A stretch of 64,000 nt of DNA from Herbinix sp. (GCA_029238935.1 JAQZBN010000014.1:1-64000); one strand, 5' to 3'; positions 26,471 to 35,710 are shown, counted from the stretch's first letter. Program-made: numbers and translations. The notes: generated by a model from the letters alone, not told the origin.

Positions 26471-26628
26471 AAATGGTTATTTTTCCAACCGATTATAAGG
26501 TTTACTCTTCATCTTCCATATCAGTATACGCACTTCAAATAAGAATATAGATCAAAATAGTGAATGCCATAAACTACACTTCTTTACGTATCGTTCCATC
26601 AATTATGATTTGCATATTTTTATACGTA

Positions 26629-26659
26629 AAAAAGGACAGTCTTTCGAGCTGTCCTTTTT
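26629..26659 (-). terminator. Terminator of the ftsH transcript
   Basis: A perfect 11-bp stem AAAAAGGACAG / CTGTCCTTTTT with a 9-nt loop, followed on the minus strand by Ts. It is about 150 bp after the ftsH stop. Confidence 0.85.
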
Positions 26660-26811
26660 CGGAGAAGGTATTTTTGTTACTTATGGGGTGTAGCAAAAAC
26701 TATATAATGTATTGGGGTTTACGCATATTAGTATAACATGGTTCAAACAAGAAGTGTGCACAAACTTCATAATTTTTACTCTTATTTTTCGTCATTTTGC
26801 ACAAATATTCG

Positions 26812-28647
26812 CTATGCCTCAATTTTAGGAACTTCCGTAAATAGAGCTTCAAATTCTTCGCGGCCAATTCTTTCTTTTTCAATCAGCAATTTCGCACAGG
26901 ATTCCAGGACATGTCTGTACTCAGTTAAAATACGTTTCGCTTCACTGTAGCAATCTTCAATCATTGACTTAACTTCCTCATCAATATGATTTGCTACATT
27001 TTCACTATAGCTTCTGGTATGAGCTAAATCTCTTCCGATAAATACTTCGTCGTCATCGTTGTCATAATTAACCATACCGATGGTATCGGAGAAGCCATAT
27101 CTGGTAACCATTGCTCTCGCTGTTTTTGTTGCTACTTTAATATCTTGGGATGCTCCGGTGGTGATATCATCAAAGATGATCTCCTCCGCTGCTCTTCCGG
27201 CAAGGTCAACAATGATCTCCTGTTTCATTCTTCCCTTGGTATGGAACATCTCATCCTTTTCCGGCAGAGGCATGGTATAACCAGCTGCTCCGGTACCGGT
27301 AGGTATAATAGAAATGGTATATACAGGACCTACATCAGGAAGTAGATGGAATAATATCGCATGACCTGCTTCGTGATATGCTGTTATTCTCTTTTCTTTG
27401 TCAGTAATGACCTTGCTCTTCTTCTCGGTACCTATTCCAACCTTAATAAAAGAGCGTTTCACATCTTCAAAGTTAATAAAAGTTCTGTTATCGCGAGCTG
27501 CACTGATTGCAGATTCATTTAATAAATTCTCTAAGTCAGCACCGGTAAAGCCTGCGGTTGTCTGTGCGATTTGTTTCAAATCCACATCATCGCCAAGGGG
27601 TTTTCCTTTGGCATGAACCTGTAGGATCTCTTCTCTTCCTTTGACATCAGGTCGACCTACCGTAACCTTACGGTCAAAACGGCCCGGTCTAAGAATTGCA
27701 GGATCTAGTATATCAACACGGTTTGTAGCTGCCATTACAATGATGCCTTCATTTACACCAAATCCGTCCATCTCAACCAACAACTGATTTAATGTCTGTT
27801 CTCTTTCATCATGTCCACCGCCCATACCGGTACCTCTGCGTCTTGCAACAGCATCAATTTCATCGATAAAGACGATACAAGGAGCATTCTTTTTTGCTTC
27901 TTCAAAAAGGTCTCTTACTCTGGATGCACCGACACCGACGAACATCTCGACAAAATCAGAACCAGAGATGGAGAAGAAAGGTACACCTGCTTCACCGGCA
28001 ACGGCCTTAGCTAGGAGAGTTTTACCGGTTCCTGGAGGTCCTACTAAGAGAACGCCCTTTGGTATTCTTGCACCTACTTGAATATATTTCTTCGGGGATT
28101 TTAAGAAATCCACGATTTCCTTTAGCTCTTCCTTTTCTTCATCTAATCCTGCAACCTTCTTAAAGGTAGTGGTTTTGTTCTCTTCTGTGGTCATTTTTGC
28201 CCGGCTCTTACCAAAGTTCATCACTTTGTTGTTGCCTCCTCCCACGGATGCCTGATTAGAGAGAAATGAAAACAATACAATAACTACAATAAATACCAAT
28301 ACGTACGGTAATACCGTAGTTAAAAATACACTTGGTTTTGAAATATTATGGATTTTATAGACTATACCGGCTTCATCTGCCATCTCTACAACACTGATTA
28401 TATCCGGTACGTACAGCTTATTCGTTCCACCATCTTTCATAGTGGCTTTCACTTGCCCTGTAGGAACTTCTTCATTCTGATAAATATCAAGAAATGTGAT
28501 TGTACCAGCATCCACGTCTGCTTCAAACTGAGTATTGGTGTATGAATCAGAGCCTGTATCCAAAATATTATCTGACAGGAACAATGACATTAATATGATT
28601 GCTAAAATAATAAGATAAAAGCCATATCCTTTCATTTGTTTCCTCAC
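26812..28647 (-). CDS. ftsH: ATP-dependent zinc metalloprotease FtsH
   Basis: Membrane AAA+ protease of 611 aa that degrades misfolded membrane proteins and regulators. Two N-terminal transmembrane helices (about 8-25 and 108-128) flank an extracellular domain. The ATPase has Walker A GPPGTGKT (near 203), Walker [11 protein letters not shown] (near 259) and [21 protein letters not shown]. The zinc site is HEAGH (near 424). A GTG start is set by AAGGAGG with 7-base spacing. It is the last gene of the tilS-hpt-ftsH run, as in B. subtilis. Confidence 0.97.
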   Translation of the reverse strand: MRKQMKGYGFYLIILAIILMSLFLSDNILDTGSDSYTNTQFEADVDAGTITFLDIYQNEEVPTGQVKATMKDGGTNKLYVPDIISVVEMADEAGIVYKIHNISKPSVFLTTVLPYVLVFIVVIVLFSFLSNQASVGGGNNKVMNFGKSRAKMTTEENKTTTFKKVAGLDEEKEELKEIVDFLKSPKKYIQVGARIPKGVLLVGPPGTGKTLLAKAVAGEAGVPFFSISGSDFVEMFVGVGASRVRDLFEEAKKNAPCIVFIDEIDAVARRRGTGMGGGHDEREQTLNQLLVEMDGFGVNEGIIVMAATNRVDILDPAILRPGRFDRKVTVGRPDVKGREEILQVHAKGKPLGDDVDLKQIAQTTAGFTGADLENLLNESAISAARDNRTFINFEDVKRSFIKVGIGTEKKSKVITDKEKRITAYHEAGHAILFHLLPDVGPVYTISIIPTGTGAAGYTMPLPEKDEMFHTKGRMKQEIIVDLAGRAAEEIIFDDITTGASQDIKVATKTARAMVTRYGFSDTIGMVNYDNDDDEVFIGRDLAHTRSYSENVANHIDEEVKSMIEDCYSEAKRILTEYRHVLESCAKLLIEKERIGREEFEALFTEVPKIEA

Positions 28648-28681
28648 GCAACGACCTCCTTATACAATATTTAATTGCCAA

Positions 28682-29203
28682 TTATCCTTCGATTACGCCT
28701 ACGTATGGTAAATTACGATACTTTTGGTCGTAATCCAAGCCATAACCCACTACAAATTCATCCGGAATTTCGAAGCCAACATATTGTACATCTACGTCAG
28801 TTACTCTGCGGTCCGGCTTATCTAATAGTGTACATATAGTAAGACTCTCTGGAGCTCTGCTTCCTAAAAAGTCTACCAGATAGGATAGAGTTCTTCCGGA
28901 GTCGATGATATCTTCGATGATCAGTACGTTCTTTCCCTGAATGGATTCATCTAAATCTTTTAGAATTCTTACCCTTCCTGAACTTACGGTTTCTCCACCG
29001 TAACTGGATACTGACATGAAATCTATGGTAACCGGGATCGTTAATCTCTTTGCTAAATCGCAGGAGAAAAAGATGCTCCCTTTTAATATACAAATCAAAT
29101 GAATACTTTTTCCTTCAAAGTCTTTGCTGATTTGTTCTGCCAGTTCTCTTGTCCTTTCCTGTATTTGTTCTTCAGATAACATCACTCTGATTTTATCAGT
29201 CAT
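28682..29203 (-). CDS. hpt: Hypoxanthine phosphoribosyltransferase
   Basis: Purine salvage enzyme converting hypoxanthine or guanine and PRPP to IMP or GMP. The PRPP-binding loop is VLIIEDIIDSGRTL, with LDKPDRRVTDVDVQYVGFEI and the C-terminal YVGVIEG region typical of Hpt. From the ATG at 29203 (SD GGAGG, 9 bases upstream) the product is 173 aa. The frame can open at a GTG (29224) without a ribosome binding site. Its start overlaps the tilS stop by 8 bp, so the two are coupled. Confidence 0.95.
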   Translation of the reverse strand: MTDKIRVMLSEEQIQERTRELAEQISKDFEGKSIHLICILKGSIFFSCDLAKRLTIPVTIDFMSVSSYGGETVSSGRVRILKDLDESIQGKNVLIIEDIIDSGRTLSYLVDFLGSRAPESLTICTLLDKPDRRVTDVDVQYVGFEIPDEFVVGYGLDYDQKYRNLPYVGVIEG

Positions 29204-30653
29204 TTTCTTTTTCCTCCATATCACATAATTTTATCGATAGTATCTTATTTGTATTTTCATCAATTTTATATTTTTCACTCATTCGATCACTCATCCTATC
29301 GTCCAATATCCATAGAATGTGATCACCATCTGCCAGAAGCCAAATATCGGATCGTTCCTCTTTCGGAATTTTCTGGTCAATGAAATAATCTTTTAATTTC
29401 TTTCTGCCTCCAAGGTGGTTGATCTGAATATAATCACCCTCTTTTCTGGTCCTGATCTCAAGAGTATTCTCTATTTTATCATAATCAAACCATTTCGTAT
29501 ACCTATTTTTCGGAATCATGTTATTTTTTTCATATGGAAAAAATGATACCAGAATACCTTTTGCACTATATTGCAGCCCATAATATCCGGGCCTATTAAT
29601 GGTAATTCTTTCCGTTTCATCTCTGTTTCGATCCATTGGATCATCCCAAGCTTTATTTTTCTCCAAACGAATATGATGGTATTCCTTGCTGGCAACTATT
29701 TCAAGAGGCAGACATATCTGCTTACCTACTTGCTTGTTACATAAAGATAATATCTGGTCTACATGCTTTTTTTCCATATCCTTAAGACTGCCGCCTAAGT
29801 TTTCCAGAACCTTGCGAACAATTCCTTTTTGCAAAATGACTGGTTCTTTTTGAAGATCTGTAATCAAAATCCTATAACTATTATGATCATCCTTCTTTAC
29901 GATTTTTTGATATTCTATAATACAATTTTCAGTAATATATTCCTCTATCTCTTTCAATTGCTGCGCAGCCTGATTGATATGTTCGACAGCATTCAGATTG
30001 ATTTCCTCCCTAATCAAAGGGATGATCTGATTTCTAAGTTTATTCCTACTATAATCGTTACTTAGATTTGTTGAGTCCGTCCGATATTCGAAACGCTGCT
30101 CGGACAAATATGCTTCTATCTCAGTACGACTTACGCATAAGAGTGGCCGTATAATATCGATATCCCTATCTGCAGACTTAAGTTTACGGGAAGCAGCAAT
30201 TCCGGTTAATCCGGTAATTCCACTACCTCGAAACAAGTGAAATAATACTGTCTCTGCATTGTCATTACTATTATGTGCAATTGCTATCTTATTGCATTGT
30301 TCTAATTGGCAGATTGATGAGAAAGCTTCATACCGGACTTTTCTTCCCATTTCTTCTTCCGATTTCCCTTCCTCCTGAGCCATCTTTCTTACATCATAAT
30401 AAAAGGTATGATATGATATGCTCATCCTATCACATAGAGTTTTTACAAAGTATTCATCCTGGTCCGCTTCCTGTCCACGGATCCCATGGTGGACATGAAC
30501 CACAACCAGAGTGAGCATATATTCCTTTGCCACCTCATTCAACACATGTAAAAGGCATACAGAATCAGCGCCGCCGGAAACGCCGAGCACAATTCTGTCG
30601 CCCTTCATTACTAAACTATTCTCTTTGATAAATTCTGTTACTTTCTGAATCAT
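29196..30653 (-). CDS. tilS: tRNA(Ile)-lysidine synthetase
   Basis: Converts C34 of tRNA-Ile(CAU) to lysidine so it reads AUA. The N-terminal PP-loop ATP motif is GVSGGADSVCLLH (about 24-36), followed by VHVHHGIRG, and the C-terminal substrate-binding region includes GGRKKLKDYFIDQKIP. Length 485 aa is normal. AGGAT lies before the ATG. The nearby tRNA at 33319-33392 also has a CAU anticodon, but its body is that of elongator tRNA-Met, not the TilS substrate. Confidence 0.93.
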   Translation of the reverse strand: MIQKVTEFIKENSLVMKGDRIVLGVSGGADSVCLLHVLNEVAKEYMLTLVVVHVHHGIRGQEADQDEYFVKTLCDRMSISYHTFYYDVRKMAQEEGKSEEEMGRKVRYEAFSSICQLEQCNKIAIAHNSNDNAETVLFHLFRGSGITGLTGIAASRKLKSADRDIDIIRPLLCVSRTEIEAYLSEQRFEYRTDSTNLSNDYSRNKLRNQIIPLIREEINLNAVEHINQAAQQLKEIEEYITENCIIEYQKIVKKDDHNSYRILITDLQKEPVILQKGIVRKVLENLGGSLKDMEKKHVDQILSLCNKQVGKQICLPLEIVASKEYHHIRLEKNKAWDDPMDRNRDETERITINRPGYYGLQYSAKGILVSFFPYEKNNMIPKNRYTKWFDYDKIENTLEIRTRKEGDYIQINHLGGRKKLKDYFIDQKIPKEERSDIWLLADGDHILWILDDRMSDRMSEKYKIDENTNKILSIKLCDMEEKEND

Positions 30654-30742
30654 TTCTTATCCTATCATGTTTCCATCATTAAATTCTAACCCTAATTCTA
30701 CCTCTTAAGATATGAAATTTCAATTCATTTTTCACTCACTCA

Positions 30743-33031
30743 TTATTTTAACCATAATCCTGCTGTTATTACAGTCATATCATCCATCGGTACATAATCT
30801 CTCAGCGTTAGGGTCTTTTCCATGATCTGATTTGCTATTTCCTGTGGATTACAGCTTTTTATGTTCATAATCAAATTTTCCATATATTCTTCCTTGTTTT
30901 CATCCGGAATACAATCCAGCACTCCATCCGTAACCATAATCACAATATCTCCTTCATAAAGCTTCTTCGTGACTGTGTCATAGTCTACATTACCAAGCAT
31001 TCCGATCGGCAGGGTCGTGGAACTGATGGTTTCAACCCAATTATCTCTCTTAATAAATGCCGCTGCCGCACCTATTTTTACGAACTCACAGATTCCGGTG
31101 AACAGGTCAATTACACTAAGATCGACCGTGGACAATGTCTGTTCCTCTTCTTTTAAAACCAAATTGGAATTAATTAAGCGAATTGCCGTCTCTGCTTTAA
31201 ATCCAGCTTCAAACAACTGCTCTAGAAGTGCAATCACTGCTTCACTTTCCTGGCAGGCAATTTTACCGGTTCCCATACCGTCAGAGATCGCCAGCATAAC
31301 TTGTCCATTATCTAGCTTAAGGATTGAAAAATTATCTCCTGAGATATTCTCTTTCATAGCTCTAGAGACACCGGTTAATACCTTAAATTTAGTGTCCTCC
31401 ATAAAGATATAGGTTTCGTAATCCTTAGAGATCACTGTCTTTGAAGCTTCTGATACCCTCATCCGCACTCCCAGCTCTTCGCTAATAATGGTTGCCGCTT
31501 CCTTGGTAGTTACACAATGTCCATATTTGCAGGCAGCATTCAGGTAAACCTCTTTCCTCTTATCACTGCGTTCAATCAGTGTAATGTTTTTTGAGATAAT
31601 ATGGTTCATCTTCAGTCCCCGCCTGATTCGTTCCTCTTCAAATGCATAATTTTCAACGACTCCATAAAGATTTCCGGAAATATCCTGGATTACGGATGAA
31701 ACTTCCCTTAATTGGCCTGCTATGACCTCTCTGCTTTCTGCCATCTTATTATGCCAAACATGATTTAATTTTGCGATTTCAAAGCCTCTGTTTGTTTCAT
31801 AGATAAACTGATCAGCGCAAACACAGGACTTCGCAAAAGGCAATGGTAGATCTTCTATGGTAACTGACCCTTTCTTTTCGGCTTGTTCAAACATGTTGCA
31901 AGCCGCTTCATAAGTCTGGGCAAAATTATTTTCCCAACAATTCTTACAATGAATACAATTTTTACATAACTTTTCAGAAATATCTTCAAATATGGTATTG
32001 ATCTCCTGGCGAGTGGCACGGGATTGCTTTTCCGATATCGTATCTAAGGATTTGGAAAGTTTCATAAAGGAGTCGGCAAACACTTTCATTCTGGCTTTGG
32101 CTATATTCCGAATGTTCTGCGTTGCGAGATATTCTTTTTGCTCCCGTTCACTGGCAGTATCCGTCCGATAGATAATCCCACTGGGGAGTAATAAAAATAA
32201 TAAAATAGCGGAAATCATAGCCCCAATCTGATCCACAGGAAGGATCATCTCTTCGTAAAGCAATCCCATAACCGCTGTGGTCACTACATAAATGGCCGCA
32301 GTAGGAATACGCCCCAATTCCCGAAAGATTGCCGGTATAATTCCTATCATACACAAAAATCCAACTTCAGTAAAAGGTGCTCTCCGTAAACTTAGGACCA
32401 ATCCACATAGTGCACCGGTTACGGTACCTTGTCCCGCACCATATTTATATGTATAAAACAAGATCGCAAAATATACGACGGTATGTAAGGGAGCAATATA
32501 GGTATTAGCAAATTCAGGGACTGCATATACTACAACTGCCACCATAACTGCCATACTAAGCATCTGTTCATTATCTACCTTCGTATTCTTGTTGGATCTC
32601 AAGACATAAGTGATCCCTTTTTGAAAAACTCCGGACGAAATAAATGCAATCACTGTCTCCAAGATCGCTAATAATATCTCATTCCTGGAATAGCCAATGG
32701 AAGTTGCTTCAATTATGGAGAATATGCCCAGTATAATGGCAGGTATTACACTTTTCACCATAGGATGCATCGTTTTTTTCTTGAACCAAGGAGCTTCAAA
32801 GATAACCATGGTTGCTGTCAGTGTCATAATGTATTTTAAAATCTTTATTGGTGCCATGGATGAAAATAACCCCAGTAAGATGGCTAAAAATAAAAAACCT
32901 CCCCCTGCCTTTTCGATATACACAGCACTAAAATAGCCGATGGCCAGGGGATTGATTCCCACAAATGCAGCCCTGGCTACAATCGCTCCGATCACATAGA
33001 TTAAAAAAACTCTTTTTTTCATGCCTTTCAT
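30743..33031 (-). CDS. spoIIE: Stage II sporulation protein E (SpoIIE, PP2C phosphatase)
   Basis: Membrane serine phosphatase that dephosphorylates SpoIIAA to activate sigma-F in the forespore, and which binds the FtsZ ring. The N-terminal third has about ten transmembrane helices, a central regulatory region carries a cysteine cluster (CKNCIHCKNCW), and the C-terminal PP2C domain has LAISDGMGTG and MVTDGVLD with the metal-binding aspartates. The frame opens at a TTG (33115), but that TTG is the promoter -35 box. The ATG at 33031 has AGGAGGAG upstream and gives 762 aa. It is preceded by the Spo0A-type promoter described separately. Confidence 0.95.
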   Translation of the reverse strand: MKGMKKRVFLIYVIGAIVARAAFVGINPLAIGYFSAVYIEKAGGGFLFLAILLGLFSSMAPIKILKYIMTLTATMVIFEAPWFKKKTMHPMVKSVIPAIILGIFSIIEATSIGYSRNEILLAILETVIAFISSGVFQKGITYVLRSNKNTKVDNEQMLSMAVMVAVVVYAVPEFANTYIAPLHTVVYFAILFYTYKYGAGQGTVTGALCGLVLSLRRAPFTEVGFLCMIGIIPAIFRELGRIPTAAIYVVTTAVMGLLYEEMILPVDQIGAMISAILLFLLLPSGIIYRTDTASEREQKEYLATQNIRNIAKARMKVFADSFMKLSKSLDTISEKQSRATRQEINTIFEDISEKLCKNCIHCKNCWENNFAQTYEAACNMFEQAEKKGSVTIEDLPLPFAKSCVCADQFIYETNRGFEIAKLNHVWHNKMAESREVIAGQLREVSSVIQDISGNLYGVVENYAFEEERIRRGLKMNHIISKNITLIERSDKRKEVYLNAACKYGHCVTTKEAATIISEELGVRMRVSEASKTVISKDYETYIFMEDTKFKVLTGVSRAMKENISGDNFSILKLDNGQVMLAISDGMGTGKIACQESEAVIALLEQLFEAGFKAETAIRLINSNLVLKEEEQTLSTVDLSVIDLFTGICEFVKIGAAAAFIKRDNWVETISSTTLPIGMLGNVDYDTVTKKLYEGDIVIMVTDGVLDCIPDENKEEYMENLIMNIKSCNPQEIANQIMEKTLTLRDYVPMDDMTVITAGLWLK

Positions 33032-33082
33032 TTTTGCTCTACTCCTCCTGTTTCCTTTCGTCTTTCCTGACGCCGTGTTAGT

Positions 33083-33148
33083 ATTATAGGCAGAGAAAAA
33101 TGAAATCTTTGTCAAAAATAAGTACCATTCTTAAAAAACTTTTTGACA
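33083..33148 (-). promoter_or_regulatory. Spo0A-type spoIIE promoter with 21-bp spacer and 0A-like boxes
   Basis: On the minus strand a perfect TTGACA (33115-33110) and a perfect TATAAT (33088-33083) are separated by 21 bp, not 17. B. subtilis spoIIE is known to have a sigma-A promoter with a 21-bp spacer that needs Spo0A. A TGTCAAA (33148-33142), one base from the 0A box TGTCGAA, lies upstream, and an inverted copy (TTTGACA) overlaps the -35. The spacing and boxes are seen; the Spo0A control is inferred. Confidence 0.75.
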
Positions 33149-33279
33149 ATAATTCCATGGATATGCTGTAATCATCGATTATAGGGAGGTAATTCATTTT
33201 AAGAACATAATAATAGATACCTTCAGATTTCTGTGGAAGGGGCGGTTTTATTCTGGTGTGTTCATTATGGGAACACGCA

Positions 33280-33314
33280 AAAAGAGCTGTTGCATATCAT
33301 GCAACAGCTCTTTT
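33280..33314 (-). terminator. Terminator after tRNA-Met
   Basis: A perfect 16-bp stem (arms 33280-33295 and 33299-33314) with a 3-nt loop, beginning five bases after the tRNA 3' end and followed by Ts on the minus strand. Confidence 0.85.
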
Positions 33315-33318
33315 AAGA

Positions 33319-33392
33319 TAGCGAAGGACGGATTTGAACCGCCGACACCGCGGGTATGAACCGCGTGCTCTCGCCAGCTGAGCTACTTCGCC
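33319..33392 (-). tRNA. tRNA-Met (CAU), elongator type
   Basis: A 74-nt cloverleaf. The acceptor stem GGCGAAG pairs with CTTCGCT (first pair G-U), the D-arm reads TAGCTCAGCTGGCGAGAGCA, and the T-arm includes GGTTCAAATCC. The anticodon stem CGCGG / CCGCG holds the loop TTCATAC, so the anticodon is CAU (33358-33356). It lacks the C1:A72 mismatch and the three G-C pairs of initiator tRNA, and its loop is that of elongator Met rather than tRNA-Ile2. The 3' CCA is not encoded. A tRNA-Met gene is also found next to spoIIE in B. subtilis. Confidence 0.93.
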
Positions 33393-33464
33393 AAAGGAAC
33401 GAAATTTATTATATCTGTTTTTTCGCAGATTGTCAATCATAAATTCTAATATTCATCATAAATT

Positions 33465-33752
33465 TTATTCAGAGGGCTTAATAATAATTTCATCTTCATA
33501 AACCAGGCCCAGTTTATCCCTGGCCACATCCTCTATATACTTCTTAGTTTGAACATAGGCTTCAAAATTCTTTATCTCCTGTGTTCTTTCTATTTCCTCT
33601 GCCTCTTCTTTTTGTAAGACTTCCAGTCTCTCAGCTGCCTTCGAACTTTTCTCGTTAAGTTCAATCCGCTTAATTGCTACAATAGCGCATAGGAATAAAA
33701 CTACAACAACAATAATTCCTATCCCTGTCCTTTTTTTATATCTTCTTCTCAT
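33465..33752 (-). CDS. divIC: Septum formation initiator DivIC/FtsB family
   Basis: Small bitopic division protein of 95 aa that works with FtsL and DivIB at the septum. It has a basic N-terminus, one transmembrane helix (about 11-28, GIGIIVVVVLFLCAIVAI), a coiled coil (about 30-65) and the conserved ending KKYIEDVARDKLGLVYEDEI. The ribosome binding site is GGGAG. It follows yabQ, matching the B. subtilis order. Confidence 0.9.
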   Translation of the reverse strand: MRRRYKKRTGIGIIVVVVLFLCAIVAIKRIELNEKSSKAAERLEVLQKEEAEEIERTQEIKNFEAYVQTKKYIEDVARDKLGLVYEDEIIIKPSE

Positions 33753-33843
33753 ATCAGTCCCGCTCCCATGAAATCCGATCTTCCCGTTAATAAATAACCT
33801 TAACGGTTTTCTCCTTTGTATGGCCGGTAGTTAACACCGTCTG

Positions 33844-34659
33844 TTAGTTTCCTGATGTCTTTTTATTTTTACTTATTGGTATTGTTCCTGATGACTGTCT
33901 ATAACGATTTGAATTGCTTTTAGCCGGACCTGCCGAAGGCTTTCCTGTCACCAGTTGCTTTTCTACTTCCTTATTATTAGCAGAAGGATTTGCTTTATCC
34001 TTCTTAGCCGCAGCATTAGCACGACGTTTTTGTTTCCATTGCTTATCTGGATGTTTTATTGCATATTGCTTTTCTTTTTCTTCTTGCTTCTTTTGCTTTT
34101 CCTGTAATTTTGCTTGGTTCTCTTCTTGCTTCTTCTGATCATGCTGTTGCTTTTTTAATAGCTTTGCTTTTTTATGTTCTTCGGAGCGCAAGTTACGTTT
34201 CTTCTTGTTCTTATCCAATCTCATTTTAATCGATTTTACTAACTTTTTCAATCGTAAAAATAAATTATTTATTACCTTTTTCCCTTTTTTCCCAATAAAT
34301 AAGATCCCTTTTTTAATTTTTCCTACCACAAATACGATAGGTCGGAATAACAACTTAATAAATGCTGTTATTGCACCTACAATCAAATCACTCAGAAGGT
34401 AGTGATACAGCAACATTCCAAGGAGCATTCCCATAATGGAAAAGCCCCGTATAATTCCATTATTTTGTTTATACATCATGGCAAAGATAAGAACACTGCT
34501 GATCACCCAGTAAAAAAAATCCTGTATCGCGATAAAAAAAGCGTTTTGCTTAATTAACCTACGGAAGATTCTTAGACTATCGTAAATAAGCAGCAAAATA
34601 ATGCCCCAAAGGATTGAGACCAGAAAAAAATGAAGTTCCACACTAATTGCTTTATTCAT
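33844..34659 (-). CDS. yabQ: Spore cortex biosynthesis protein YabQ
   Basis: Membrane protein needed for spore cortex formation. The first 110 residues hold the YabQ domain of about four transmembrane helices (LHFFLVSILWGIILLLIYDS and following). The tail of about 150 residues is very rich in Lys, Gln and Glu, is low in complexity and ends with Ser/Asn-rich sequence; this tail is longer than in B. subtilis YabQ. AGGAGG precedes the ATG, 9 bp after the yabP stop, so the two are one transcription unit. Confidence 0.9.
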   Translation of the reverse strand: MNKAISVELHFFLVSILWGIILLLIYDSLRIFRRLIKQNAFFIAIQDFFYWVISSVLIFAMMYKQNNGIIRGFSIMGMLLGMLLYHYLLSDLIVGAITAFIKLLFRPIVFVVGKIKKGILFIGKKGKKVINNLFLRLKKLVKSIKMRLDKNKKKRNLRSEEHKKAKLLKKQQHDQKKQEENQAKLQEKQKKQEEKEKQYAIKHPDKQWKQKRRANAAAKKDKANPSANNKEVEKQLVTGKPSAGPAKSNSNRYRQSSGTIPISKNKKTSGN

Positions 34660-34668
34660 ACAGGCCTC

Positions 34669-34959
34669 CTATTTGAACAGCCTGCCAAACAATGACTCTC
34701 CCGATTTTCCATACCCTGTAGTGTTATCCGAATAAGTTAGACTGTCGATTCTGCCATCTATATCGACTTCACCCTTTTCTAACGTTAAGCGGTTTACATG
34801 AAGTTCGCTGCCACGGATCATCAATACACCTTGTTCTGTCTGTAATAATACTTCCCCTGCATCAAAAGACAACACATCATTCACACCGGTAATTGCTGCT
34901 GTTTTTCTTCCGTTAATATTTAATTTATGACCTTTTTGTATTTGTTGTTTTTCCTCCAT
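34669..34959 (-). CDS. yabP: Sporulation protein YabP
   Basis: Small sporulation protein of 96 aa of the YabP/YqfC family, expressed in the mother cell in B. subtilis. Conserved parts are HKLNINGRKTAAITGVNDVL, TEQGVLMIRGSELHVNRLTL and VDIDGRIDSLTYSD. The GAGGAGG ribosome binding site is part of a hairpin with a following T-run (see the regulatory entry). It forms an operon with yabQ. Confidence 0.9.
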   Translation of the reverse strand: MEEKQQIQKGHKLNINGRKTAAITGVNDVLSFDAGEVLLQTEQGVLMIRGSELHVNRLTLEKGEVDIDGRIDSLTYSDNTTGYGKSGESLFGRLFK

Positions 34960-35014
34960 AAAAAAACCTCCTCATATCCTAAGACAAGATTCACCTTGTT
35001 AAGTATATGAGGAG
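34960..35014 (-). promoter_or_regulatory. Terminator/attenuator hairpin that includes the yabP ribosome binding site
   Basis: On the minus strand CTCCTCATAT (35014-35005) pairs with ATATGAGGAG (34977-34968), with an inner stem ACAAG / CTTGT. Seven Ts follow directly, then the yabP ATG. The 3' arm contains the yabP Shine-Dalgarno AGGAG. The element thus looks like the rqcP terminator and would also mask yabP translation on any read-through RNA. Confidence 0.7.
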
Positions 35015-35030
35015 ATATTTCACTTCATGA
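35002..35030 (-). promoter_or_regulatory. Possible sigma-E promoter of yabPQ
   Basis: CATATACT (35009-35002), close to the sigma-E -10 CATACAMT, lies 14 bp after TCATGAA, a weak match to the -35. A start about 7 bp past the -10 would fall inside the hairpin and omit its 5' arm. Confidence 0.35.
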
Positions 35031-35035
35031 CGATT

Positions 35036-35275
35036 TTAAAGATACTTATATAACTCCTTTGCATCATCTTTTTTTGTTGTCTCTGCGACATCAAGTACTT
35101 CAACCTTAACTGCTTTACTACCAAAACCAATTTCGATGATATCACCGACTTTGACCGTAGTAGATGCCTTTGCCGGTTTATCATTCACCATGACTCTTCC
35201 GGCATCACAGGCATCATTAGCAACCGTTCTTCTCTTGATTAACCTGGAAACCTTTAAAAATTTATCTAATCTCAT
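35036..35275 (-). CDS. rqcP: S4-domain RNA-binding protein RqcP (YabO/HslR family)
   Basis: A 79-aa S4-domain protein. The S4 core is RLDKFLKVSRLIKRRTVAND, followed by AGRVMVNDKPAKAS. In B. subtilis RqcP joins RqcH on the 50S subunit in ribosome-associated quality control, adding alanine tails to stalled peptides. GAAAGG precedes the ATG. It lies between hup and yabP, where B. subtilis has yabO. Confidence 0.9.
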   Translation of the reverse strand: MRLDKFLKVSRLIKRRTVANDACDAGRVMVNDKPAKASTTVKVGDIIEIGFGSKAVKVEVLDVAETTKKDDAKELYKYL

Positions 35276-35313
35276 GATTTAACCTTTCTGGGAGTAAGCA
35301 GCAATCTATTATG

Positions 35314-35370
35314 AAAAAGGCTGTTAAATCCCCACCACTGTCAAAAGTGATCTGGTATTTAAACAGCCTT
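35314..35370 (-). terminator. Terminator of hup
   Basis: A long stem, AAGGCTGTT and flanking bases pairing across about 54 nt with an inner CACTTTTGACAGTG hairpin, ends in TTTTT on the minus strand. It lies 14 bp after the hup stop. Confidence 0.85.
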
Positions 35371-35383
35371 ATAAGATCTTTAA

Positions 35384-35659
35384 CTAAGCGTTGATAACAT
35401 CCTTTAAAGCCTTACCAGCTTTGAACTTAGGTGCTTTAGATGCAGCAATTTTGATGGTTTCCTTTGTTAAAGGATTTCTACCAGTTCTCTCAGGTCTTTC
35501 AGCCACCTCAAAAGTACCGAAACCTACTAATTGAACCTTCTCACCCTTTTGTAATTCTTCTGTAACTACATCAATAAAAGCTTTTAAAGCTTTCTCTGAA
35601 TCTTTCTTGGAAAATTCTGTTTTCTCTGCAATCGCTGCAACTAATTCTGCTTTGTTCAT
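35384..35659 (-). CDS. hup: DNA-binding protein HU
   Basis: Histone-like dimer that bends and coats DNA (91 aa). The family signature is GFGTFEVAERPERTGRNP, followed by KETIKIAASKAPKFKAGKAL. AGAGGAGGAG precedes the ATG. It has its own terminator and is likely highly expressed. Its place between mazG and rqcP differs from the B. subtilis order. Confidence 0.96.
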   Translation of the reverse strand: MNKAELVAAIAEKTEFSKKDSEKALKAFIDVVTEELQKGEKVQLVGFGTFEVAERPERTGRNPLTKETIKIAASKAPKFKAGKALKDVINA

Positions 35660-35710
35660 GGATTTGCTCCTCCTCTAAAGTATTAGTTATATTCTTTTAC
35701 TATGATAATT

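Larger units (their letters stand above)
26398..26811. other. Intergenic stretch between the small membrane protein and ftsH
   Basis: This 414-bp gap contains a plus-oriented terminator (26442-26470) and the minus-oriented ftsH terminator (26629-26659). A 60-codon frame at 26700-26882 overlaps the ftsH end out of frame and was not accepted. No RNA gene was recognised. Confidence 0.6.

Noticed and set aside
26700-26882. 60-codon minus-strand frame near the ftsH 3' end
   Set aside because: It overlaps ftsH in another frame, has no ribosome binding site, and lies partly upstream of the ftsH terminator with no supporting signal.
33031-33115. N-terminal extension of SpoIIE from the TTG at 33115
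   Set aside because: That TTG is the first base triplet of the TTGACA -35 box, and a strong ribosome binding site lies before the ATG at 33031.
33319-33392. tRNA-Ile2 (lysidine) or initiator tRNA reading of the CAU tRNA
   Set aside because: The anticodon loop TTCATAC and acceptor GGCGAAG match elongator tRNA-Met; initiator features (C1:A72, three G-C pairs in the anticodon stem) are missing.
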